Assembly (NCBI GenBank): GCA_903813345.2
Contig: CAIIXF020000009.1
Location: 22,843,759-22,907,758, forward strand
Source of the DNA: Owenia fusiformis
Lineage: Eukaryota > Annelida > Polychaeta > Sabellida > Oweniidae
Direction: 5' to 3'
Length of the DNA: 64,000 nucleotides
Positions 36,501-48,500 of the stretch are shown piece by piece (positions within the stretch are counted from its first letter, which is position 1; every line of letters starts with the position of its first letter). The notes under the pieces are model-generated. The model was not told the origin of the DNA. It did no database searches and worked only from the letters and a program-made list of their open reading frames with translations. The position numbers were made by a program, and so were the translations under genes.

Positions 36501-39500
36501 CGACATTATAACTCATGCTGTAACATTTTGACTTCGCTGGAAAACAATAGGAATTATTTTTCTTGCCAATCAATCATGAATCACAATCAAAATTTCAGAA
36601 TGATCAATCAGGCAATTGTCCAAATCAAGTTATAACATTATATGATATTCAGCAAGAAGTCCGGTAGAAATACAGAATATTTAAACATCAAAGCTGAAAG
36701 TTAAAAGCTAATCTGTCAATTTTCTGTCTGCAAAAGAGCGTTTACATTTGACACAATAACAGACTGAGGCTTTGAAATCTAGGATTCCCCAGGAAAATAT
36801 GACGTCATACTAATTAGCATAAGGATTTCCCTATTGGTATGGGTCGAGCCTTGTTCGAAAACACAATCCATAAATACATGCTAATTTCTAAGGAGATAGG
36901 AAGTGTATAACGTGTTTATCGATTTTGTTTAAAGATTTAATCAATTATCAAATTGTTTAAGTGGATAAAGTGGTCACACTTGCTTCAATTCATAGCGAAA
37001 TCGACGGATAGAAACTGACCGAATTCCCGATATCCTACCCCGTATTACTGTAGGCTATAAGCACAGTGACCTAGAGAGGGCGCTATCACAAACAAGTACT
37101 GCACGAACCGATAAATTCCCGGGTATTGTAACGCCCTTGGTTCAACTCGTTGTTAAAACGTACCTAGTAGGATTGAAGTACGACGGTTCCGTTCGTAGTA
37201 CGTCCAGCTCATCGTTAGTACGTTGTCACTCGTTCTAATTGTAGAACGTGACGACCACGAGAACATTTTGAGCATTGTCTAAGTTCTAGAGGACCTACCC
37301 GTTCGAGTACGTTCGATGAAGTTTGTAAATAGATCCCAAACGGTTCTTAGTAGGTCCGGTCCGTTCGTACACAGTTGAAGCCCGTTTTCTTAGAACGTAG
37401 TGAGAACTAGTTTGGTGTGATAGTAGGGTAAGATAGACCTTAGGCCTGGCAATAAAGTAATAAATTGTGTATAGTCACGCGGTACTAAAGCTACGCTCAC
37501 ACCAATGGCGCTTTGATGGCGCTTTAAAGCGGCTTGTAAAGCGGCACCAAAGCGTAACAAAGCTTGATTAAAGCGTCGGGGTCGTAATAGGTCGTAGAAA
37601 GGCTCGGAGTAAAGTGGGATATTCGGCAAGAGCGCAAAAAATTAAAACTGTTCAAGCTACGTTCGCACCAACGGCGCTTTGATGGCGCTTTAAAGCGGCT
37701 TGTAAAGCGGCACCAAAGCGTAACAAAGCTTGATTAAAGCGTCGGGGTCGTAATAGGTCGTAGAAAGGCTCGGAGTAAAGCGGGATAATCGGCAAGAGCG
37801 CCAAAAAATTTTAAACTGTTTAAAAATTTTGGGCGCTCAGTTACGAATTGATAAAAGCGCCGAGAGCGTATCAAAGCTTAACAAACCGTAACAAAGCTCA
37901 GCAAAGCTTGACCCAAAGCGTAGGAAAGCTTTACAGAGCTTAGTTCAAAGCGGGGACCCTAGTCTCTTCACTGTCTGTTACCACTTGATACGCTTCGTTA
38001 AGATCTCTCAAGATTTGCTACGATCTGGCATAAAGATCTGACACGAGGTCAGACGCTTTCATCAATATCTGACACTCTTTGATACATTTTCATGAAGGAC
38101 TCTCAAGCTTTCCAACGAATTGAGACGCTTTAATCAAGGATTGAAACGCTTTGCTAGGCTTAGTTACGCTTGACAAGTTTCCACACGCTATATCACGCCG
38201 TGCGACAAACACCATGTCTTCTTCAGATAGGTCATGCTCTGGTCCATCTGGAATTTCTGGATCTTGTTGTTCTGCCATCGTGTTCTCGAGTCAAAGATGC
38301 AATGGTTTTATGGATCTACTGCATCTTTATATAGTTATTGGATCAAAAGTGGCATGAAATTGGCAATCTCGACATTTTCCAATGCGTGACAGAGCTTAAC
38401 AGAGCGTAACAATGCACAACAGAGCTTGGTATTCGTATCAGAGCCTGATTTAAAGCGTCATTATCGAATCAAAGCGTAATAATGCTTATCAAAGCGTGAT
38501 TTCAAGCGTAACAAAGCCTGGTCAAAGCGGGATCAAAGCGTGAGGAACCTATCAGAGCTATGTTAAGCTTTCCTACCCTTTGGATCAAGCTTTTCTGAGC
38601 ATTGTTACGGTTTGTTAAGCTTTGATACGCTCTCGGCGCTTTAATCAATTCGTAACAGAGCGCCCAAAATTTTTAAACAGTTTAAAATTTTTTGGCGCTC
38701 TTGCCGAATATCCCGCTTTACTCCGAGCTTTTCTACGACCTATTACGACCCCGACGCTTTAATCAAGCTTTGTTACGCTTTGGTGCCGCTTTACAAGCCG
38801 CTTTAAAGCGCCATCAAAGCGCCGTTGGTATGAACAAAAATGATAAAAATGACGGCGCTTTGCTCGCCGATTTAAAGCGTGGCATTCGCCGTTGGTGTGA
38901 ACATAGCTTTAGTCACCAGGGCGTATCGAAACCAAAACGCCCCGCAAAGCCGTTAATTTGAATTTCAAACCAATGATTGTGAGTCTCATAGTATACCGTT
39001 TTTCTTCAAACTCGTTCCATTAAAACCTTCACAGAAATACCTTTCAGTCGAGACATTACTTTTGTGTACAGAGTCACTCGTTTTAGCGGCGTTTTGGTCC
39101 CCAGAGGAGAGAAGATGCAAATCTTTAGCCTCCATATATCGCCAGTTCCTTTATTATTCTCCCCTATATTTTGCACAAGGACTCCCATTACAACCCTCCA
39201 TCTCTGCATCAACAGAGAGAGGCTTTAATACGTAATTCCATAGGGGAGCTAAGGTTGCCAGCCTTATGGAGGGGAGAGTATGACTCCTGGTTCAAAAGCT
39301 CGCCTATTTTCAAAATGGCCGTCATTTTTGTCAAAAAATTTTGGCAAAATTTCTTTTGGACCATTTGGTAGCTCTATGAATAATTGCAGGTTCCCTGCAT
39401 TGTAAAAATCCAATGTAAAGAGTAGTTGTATGAAATAATTTTGTTGCATAAAATCGCCAACATATTTTCAGCCATTTTAGTTAACATTGATTTGTCCATC

Positions 39501-42500
39501 TGTCTCTCAGTCAGTCCACAATTGTGACACGTTTAAAAACTTTTTGTTCAACATCGATACAGAAAACCCATCTACTGCTGGTTCAAAAGCTTGCCTATTC
39601 TCAAAATGGCTGCCATTTTCGTCGCCTAAAATTCACTTTTGGACCATTGGTAGCTTTATAAATAATTCCAGTTGTCCTGCATTGTGAAAAAAACATGTTA
39701 ATGTAAAGAGTAGTTGTATGAAATAATTTTGTACAAAAAATCGGCAAAAAATTAAATCCATTCTCTTTTTATTTTCAGTCATTTTAGTTAGCATTGATTT
39801 GTTCACCGCTCAGTCAGTCCACATTTAGTGGTACATTTTAAAACCGTCGATAGGATTCCTGTTTAAGTTATCTCTGTTCAACGTCAGAAAACCCTCTTTG
39901 ACAAAAGCTCGCCTATTTTCAAAATGGCTGCCATTTTTAATTTTCAGCCATTTTAGTTGACATTGATTTTTACTATTTTTACTCAAATGTTTTCAATAAT
40001 TGGTTTAAGAGAAAAACAATGTTGAATCCATTTCGCGATATCGGTGATCGATTTGAAATGTGCCCCCCCCCCCTTGTTAACTTCTGGATCCGCCAGTGTA
40101 GGGAGCTTGAAAATATGAGCCCCCTAATATGGTTGTCAGATTCAAGAGAATTTTACAAAAACCTGTGGTATTTACATACATACCTGCAAGGAATACATCT
40201 ATCGGTTGGCCCAGAACCCCTGGCGAAATATATTTTAATAAAGATATTCGTACACAAGTATAGTCCAACTGTTTTAGACTGTTCGAAAGTACCGTGTCCC
40301 TTGCTCAGTTGTGTCCATGGTTCACACACGCCTGCAAACAAATGCTGCCCTGTTTGTAACCCAGGTACGTATTTGTTTTAATTCAAAGTAACAAGTAAAA
40401 TGTTGCAACGTCTACTTTAATATCATTATTAAAACGACTTCTTGTTTCTACCTCACCCTCTAGACCGCTTCCAATTTGAAGAAGATGTGATTATGCCTGC
40501 AACCAATTTGATTGAAATTAAATATCGAAATACGATTGAAATGTCGAGCTCAAACATTACGAGAAATCTAGAATTTAGCGATCTGCCTAGATATGTATAT
40601 TGTTGAATCGATGTTATGAAAAGCCATCGACCTGCGCCTGCAAAGTCGACCTGCGACCGTGGGACTTTAGGTATCAAAAAAGAAGTGGACTACCTTGATG
40701 ATAATTGAACAAATAGTTTTCAGGATAATGCAATTTAAGATTACAAAGTATTCTCCAAGAACGAATCTAGGCTTATAAGAGAAAGGTGGAAAAATAGGAA
40801 TCGGGAATGTGTCAAGGAAAATCAGTATATCATATTTGAAAACCTTCCGTTACATTTGTTCAAAGATTTAAATGGCAGTACCCTACGTGGTACATACAGC
40901 TCACGTCTCCCAATGCGTCTTCAAGGAAAGTCCTCACAACTAGGTAGTTCTTCTATGATGTCTAACATTTATTTGATATTCCTGCCATGTGATGCAAAAA
41001 TTAAGCAACGTTATCTAGAATTGTGTCCTGTGGGAGCAGCATGTGCATGGCGTCTATTTGTAGATCGTAGGTAGAAGGCAGGTTCAGGTTGTGGGTCTTA
41101 TAACATTCATTTTTGAATCCAGATCCAGCACCTAGAACTATGGCTATGGGGGTGGCATCAGTGTGCAGTCCAGTGACGTGTAGAATGTATTGCGACTTTG
41201 GATTCGTGAAAAATGACACTACAGGATGCGACATTTGCAAATGCAACAAGAGCCCATGTGATGTAAGACATTTTCCCCATCGATTGGTCAAATGGTCCAA
41301 TCGAATACCGTTTAGACCAATCCTTAAGTTTGCTGAGACAAAAATCACGCCTAACCATCGACAAGGCACAGTGACAAAATATACCGTTGTACACTTTAGA
41401 TGTACGATGTCACTATTTAACCGATTTGAAGCAAAGACAATGATGCAGGGGTGGTGTAGGTTTTAAAAAATTAATCTTGGGTATACTTGAAAGATTTCAT
41501 GTTTAATTTCGTACATGTATTCGTTTAGGAAGACATTTAACTTTCTAATAACGTTTAAAGATTTTCGAACAGTGCTAGATTTTTTCGTAGTCAATCTACT
41601 AACGAAAATTGATTGGTTGGAAAATGTTGGGTTTTTCACATTTCCTTTGATCATTTTTTCCCTGTTGCCTAAGAGTGTCGATTATTTTTATGAGAATATG
41701 TTTCTCTATACTACACAATTTAGGACGGGTGGAGATTAATAAATATTCAAGTATTTATTGTAATTTAAAATAATCAGGAATGTGCGTTGTCAACTCGAAT
41801 GTACGTTGTCCCTGTAATTGAAATTCATGAGATATATGTAATATTAACACAATGTAATGATTTCATTTCAAATTCATTAAGGTTTTTACGAGTAACAAGT
41901 GATCTTTCACGAACAAGTTAAAGTATCCTTTTTGCTTTTTCACTTTATGAAAGTATTGTTGTTGTGGTGGTTAAAGACATGTTAAGCAGATATGTAGGTC
42001 AGTATTACATAATCATGAAATGAATAAGTCTGAAAATACAATTGGTCAGAATGTACTAAAACCTGCTTGAAACTAAAAAACATTGCATGCTCTATTCCAC
42101 ACAATTTGGAAGCTTTTGAAATTCGCAGTAACAATGAATAAGCAGCCTGTATATAATCATTGCATAGAAAACACTTCATGAAGTGTTTATCAGATGTATT
42201 GAGTTGACCAAAATACCCCTTTGTTTACTACACACTGGACTACATACTTGCACCCTTACATATATGTTACTGTACATATTGTAGAATTAGCCCATAAGAG
42301 CTTTGCAAAATCAACATCTTATACTATCAACGTAATAGACGGCTTGCCCAACTTTACAGGCAAACTATTATATACAAATTTGAAGATAAGACTGATATTG
42401 TCACATTGAATTATGATAATAAGTAAATAACATTTTGTAATATTTTGCACAGGTATGACCATGCACAGTAGAATAATACACAGGGTCACCCTAAATTGTA

Positions 42501-45500
42501 GAAACATGAATATGTTTCTAACTTATAATTAATTAATTCATATATCCCAAGGATTTTACCTGTTCCCTTCCTGACCAAACCTTGTTTTATTTTTGATTTT
42601 TACAATAAAATAAACTACTCTATCATTTTTATTTCCATTTATTGACATGAGAACTCAAATAATCAATGGGAAAACAATGCTAAACGTGCACACTTAAATA
42701 GGTATTCCAGCAAGCCTAGGAAAATATGGCAAGAAAAAGATGATACACCTAAGGGCTACAGGTGGACAAACTATTCCCCCTGAAAAGTTTTTTAAGGGTC
42801 AGATCACTAAATTCATGATTGCATTGAAAAGCTTTGAATGCTAATTTTCAAGAATGGATGTATTACAAAAGAAGAAAATATGAAGAATTCATATCGTTTA
42901 TTTCGAGTGATTATTTAGTGTCAAGTTTTGTCTCTCGTGACAGCATGTTACTGAATATCTCATCAAGTGACCTAAACTACAGCAGCTAAAATAAGCATAC
43001 CGAAATATTATAATTTAGTATGATTCTTACAATTTAGCTGAATTCTTGAATTTGAAGATCTACTGCTATATTGTTTAATATGCATTATAACAGATCGATT
43101 TGATGGTAAGAACTAGTATGTGATATGATTTATTTTACCTTTTTGTCATCATTGCTAAGGAATATAATAATACCATTCCAATTAATGATAACTCACTTAT
43201 TGTATTACTTCCGCTTGATACACATGCTGGAAGATATGCTTTTAGAATTAGTAAACCATTACCAAAACTATGGTTACCCTGTAGTAGTGAAAGGCACATT
43301 AAAATGAATATCACCCCCTTCAATCTATTTTTACAGGTTTTTATGATTATTTCACGTTTTTCTATATTTTGCGTAACCAGGACGGTGAATTTTCTTCATT
43401 TTTCTTCAAACATTTCGTCTAACCAATATTTATTATATCTGTCAATTTCAAGAAAATCGCGCCGCTACGTTTGAAAATAATCCAAATTATGTCATTTTTC
43501 CCATTGAGCTCCATTATAAAAATGGAATTTTCAAACTTAATATTTTAAAATTCTACGTGGTGAAAAGTTGCATATTGAGTAGTTAGTTAATGTTATGGTG
43601 TAAAAAATTCAAAACAATAAGGAATAAAGAAAAAATGCCACGGAGAAGTCTCTTTAACAACTCTTTAATTTGTGCCTATTTGGTGTTAGCTTCCAGCCCA
43701 ATAAAACTTTTATTTCCAATCACATTAATACTACAACTTTGGGAATACAACTATTATATCTAAAATTTTGGATCTAGACAACCAGAAAGACGAAGCAATT
43801 CTCAACATTACAAAATTAAAAGACGCGTGAACCCTATTTTAAACTTCATGATATCTCAATTACCGTTGTAAAGTCGAAAATGACCAATTGTTAACGTCGT
43901 TCTCAGGTTGACCCAAACCCCTGCCCAGAGGACAGCGATAAGCCAGTGTGTGATGTACGACAGGGCAAGGCAGTTTGCATTCGCCAACGTAAGTTAGCTC
44001 AGATATATTATGTCCTCTATATATGGGCAAATTTACGATAATTGATATTTCAAAATCAGTTGTTCTACTAAAGCCTGCGTCGTGTGTGGTGATACCAGCG
44101 ACATTTGATGATTGTTATTCTAAAGTCATCACATTTGGTTATCATAGTCATGCGATGTATGCTGAAAATATTGCTTATTATTTCTCAAAAACAGCTTAAA
44201 TTATGATTTTTTGTCAAAAACAAAGTTTTGTTTTGTTTGCGTTGATACAAAACCGGATTACAGCCCATACACAGTACAGAACATAGATTGCGTTGATAGT
44301 TTAAAAGGGCGATGTTAGATGTGTGTTACCCATGCAATGAAATACTTTTTCTATGCATATACCATCTGTCTAATATTTTGTATTCTCCAACACACTTAAA
44401 TTACCATTGCTGGTGCATCATTTGTTAAAGATTTCGCCAGATTTTGTTGGGAATTTAGGTTTTGCTGTCCGATATTTTGTATCCTCCAAACATGAAGATT
44501 TCATCAATGCACACAAATGATTTCAAAAAATTATTTTCAGAAATGAGACTAATTCTATTAAGTATTTAAATGATATTGTTATATAAAATCTCAATCTTAT
44601 CGAATTTTTTAGTAAATTGAATATGTTGAGCATGTGTTGGAGGATACAAAACATATGGACATTATAAAACGTGTTATCTTTTAACTTTTTAATGAGTAAT
44701 ACATATCAAACAACCAGTTCTGAGAGATGGTCGGGAACATATTTTATTAACCAGTTAGAAATTATCGACGGACTGCATATTTTGTTATGTTGTCCTAGTT
44801 TAATTTCCATAGCAAAATCTGATTTTTTGTCAAAAAATCACCATTAAGCTGTTTTTAAGAACTAATAAGTAACATTTTCAATATATATCGCATGGTCATG
44901 GTAAACAGTTGTGTTCACATCACGACAGCACACATATAATATCGTTGATATCAATACACATGGCGCAGGATGTGGTAGAATAGCAGAATTCATGGATTTA
45001 GAAAAATATCAATTATCGTAAATTTGCCCATATGTGATATACAATAATCGTTTTGGCATGCAAATTAAAACATTGACCTATATCCTATATGTGACATGAA
45101 AGTAAGATGATATAAATTGAAAATAATTTTGTTTTAACAGATTGTCCCCCGATATGTGCCATGTACTGCCAATTTGGATTCAAGATTAACGAGACTACCG
45201 ATTGTCCAATTTGTTCCTGTAGAGAACATCCGTGTGCAGAGGTAAAAACTGAATTCCCATACAGCGTTAGATTAAATGTTCCATGTCTCTGTGTGACCAT
45301 TCATCGGGGCTGGGGGTAATTTAGGGGTTGGGCCATCACGTAAAGCCCGTAAAGACTTCCTTATATGTCAACAAATCCACTACACAATGTAATAGCAGCC
45401 TTGCGAATAGGTCAAATTGTCAATTCTAGAGATTGGGAATGTAAACATGCGAACCGAAGTGCAACTTTGTTATCTTCCCGAAAGTATACTTTTCTATACG

Positions 45501-48500
45501 AACGCCCTACCGTACATACCAATCAATGGGAACGTCACGCAAGTTGACGTTGGTGTTTTTTGTTTTACCCTGCCCTCAGAATCTAGTTATAAACGACACG
45601 GTTGGAGACGAAGCTCTCTTTTGAGAAGCGAAGTCGAACGAATTTAAAGGGTACAGTACTCTTCCCTTATAAAATGAAAACTAAAATGACAATGTGAATT
45701 AATATTCACAATTACAATGAAAATGATCGATTCAAGGGATTATGAATGTCATGTATTCATTTCAGCCAAATCCTTGCCCCGATGACAAACCTTTTTGTTT
45801 GGTCAAAGACAGGAAGGCTGTTTGTCAAAGTAGGTGTAATTCTTGTAGGATGATCACGTTATCATTATGAATATTTGGAATTGATGGTGGAGGGGTTAGA
45901 AAAGAGTTTTCAAAATGTATCCCCTCACTTGTTAAATCCCTCTCATTGTCTACAGTAGTCGCATTCTATTCAAGATCATTGAAATTGTAGCTGCTATTCG
46001 CAGGTGACCCAAGTCGAGTTGACGGCCTCTGTCGGTTAGTTCCACGACACCCCATTCATAATATCTTTCCGTGACACAAGATTTGTATACGAAATATAAC
46101 AGATCTTTTCAGTAAAGATGGAGACCTTACCCTACGGAAATGGAGACAATGTTTCACAGTCAGTTGGGCGCCTCGAGCGCCCAGTCGCTAGGGAATTGAT
46201 TGTAATTTGTATGGAAATATATCCGAAATTGCTGTGAAACATAATCTCAATGTCCGTAGGACAAGGTCACCATTTCAATAAGATGGTCTGATTTCGATGT
46301 CGTAAATAAACCGACAGAATGGTGTAAACACCACCGTGTTATGGTCGGTTTTGCTCTGCAGTTCAAATCGCAGAGACGTGTCGCAAAAAGCTCGAGCACG
46401 CATTGTTACACATTTTGTGGCGTAATCCAGAGGATCCTCGCTTTTAACATGATAGAATGTGACGTTTTTGAGAAAAATGAGCACTTATGGAAATCCTTTC
46501 GTCCTCCACATTTGCCTCTATATCTCAAAATATTTAAGGCGAATAAATCTGATATTGTATATGTATTAACAATGGGTTAGGAGCATCATAAAACACGAAT
46601 CAATTGATATTTTAGGTGAAATAAATATACGTGTTGCTGTGCTTGAAAATAGGCGAATGGCGTAAATTAGCCCTATTTTAATGAATTTTGAACAGAACAT
46701 ACAACAGAAAACACATACTTTTGTGAACAAAATCAACTATTTATTAATAAACTAGAGTTTAGGAGCAAAATAATCATGTATGATTTATTAAAAATTGATC
46801 TCGTATTTTTTGTTTTATGTACACCTGAAAAGTTGAAGGTACCAAAAAATGAACAAAAAAGGTCGCTGTCAACAGATTCTATTTTTCAGACTCTATGACG
46901 TCACAATATGGGACGCTTACTAAAATTCATCCTTTGAAATAAAACTTCCATCTACCTTTATCAAGACGAAAAATAAGTATAATAGTCATATATTGTTTGA
47001 GTTATGAGCGTTTAAAGACGAAAAATAATTCAAAATGTAACGTGTCAACATGGGATATTTGCCAGATGTTTTGGTAAAAAACTCTTTTTTAAAAACGAAC
47101 GCGCAAAAAATGTGAACGGAGTGTAGTTGATCTAAAATCTTCATCGAAACAGCTTTAAAATGATATATAAGGTATGAGTACCGTAATCCAACACCAAATT
47201 CGAAAATTCATAACAATACTTTGCACATATGGCGTTCGTGACCAACTATAAAACGCTTACCCCCCATAGTGTTATATATCAAAATGTACCTGTTCATATA
47301 GGGGTTCGATTGATCTACATCAAATTATAGGGAGTCAGGTTACTTTTTGAGATATCAGCGTCCATTTATTGTGACTCGCGTTTGCTACCACTTCCTCAAT
47401 TCTGATATGATGGGCAAACGCGTATTAAACATGCTCACGTCGGAACTATTTTTGACCTACATCGCTATTTTCGTAATTCAAATGAAAGTTGAACTCCTCC
47501 TCTTTATTTTGATACCAAATCGTGGCATACTAGGTACCCTAGAAGCCAACTATGGCGCTATTTAGAACAAAACCACAAGTTTTTAAATGGACTATATAGG
47601 GGTCATACCTTTTGGCGGATGGATATGGAACCTCATACCTTAATGTGTTATGACATCACACTGATTTTTGTCTCTGCAACTTTTTTTGGCAGAAAATATC
47701 ATTTCTAGTTCAAAAATGCATAAAAACGTCGGAACTGGCTGAATATGTGAAAAATTTATCCATTTAGGCTAGAAAGGGTTAATTTGCCCTACCCCAAATA
47801 CGTCTAAATATGCTGGTCTAACTTTGCCACTGTGACGTCACAAATCTAACCTGACTATCTCTGAGTTTATTGAAGAAAATGATACGTCTGACAAACAGCT
47901 TTCATTCCCTATATGGCACACCTTCTACTAAGAGTTGCATCATTGACTAAATCTAAGACAAAGGGCCTGTGCCCCGAGGATTTTGACTGAAATTTGGCCA
48001 TTTTCGCCCAAATCTAACTAAATTGCAGTTTCCCTCACACCTGTATTTTGAAATAAATATTGCTACAATGTAGCAATTTGAAAATCACACATGCTTACTG
48101 TTTCTGTCGACCTGACACGTGTATCTAGCCTGTAAAAATGAAAAATCGCTACATTGTAGCAATTTCACTGAGATATGGGCCCTGAAAATCATGTCATTTT
48201 AGCAAAAAATGAAGAAATAACCTGCAATTTTGACGGAATTTCAGAGGGCTTTCTTTCATTCCAGACCCTCCACGGGCCTCTTATGACCATTCTTATACTC
48301 ACAGAATGGTTGAAAGTGATTTCAAATCATTGTTTGCCCTACGCAGAACGAAAAAATCGATTCTGTTCTCAAAATCTGCTAGAATATTGGTCTCTGGCCA
48401 ACTAGCAGACAATTTTAGGCCTCATATTAAGGTATGAGTACCGTAATCCAACACCAAATTCGAAAATTCATAACAATACTTTGCACATATGGCGTTCGTG

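Larger units (their letters stand above)
37484..38913. mobile_element. AAAGC-rich foldback element with internal promoter and ORF
   Basis: The left end ACTAAAGCTACGCTCACACC and right end GGTGTGAACATAGCTTTAGT are inverted. The arms are packed with AAAGCG/CGCTTT motifs. The left arm is itself duplicated (37491-37640 and 37664-37810) and complemented at 38690-38830. The unpaired centre (38090-38340) has a different composition and contains, on the minus strand, a CTATATAAAG box and a short ORF. No clear target duplication. Confidence 0.7.

Noticed and set aside
37390-38961. ORFs at 37390-37629 and 38692-38961 sharing the peptide PNIPLYSE.FYDLLRPRRFNQ
   Set aside because: They are the two inverted arms of the AAAGC-rich foldback element translated; the shared peptide comes from the palindrome.
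40019-40381. 120-aa plus ORF read as one exon
   Set aside because: Only 40278-40364 has coding features and splice sites; the earlier part is intron, including a C-tract repeat.
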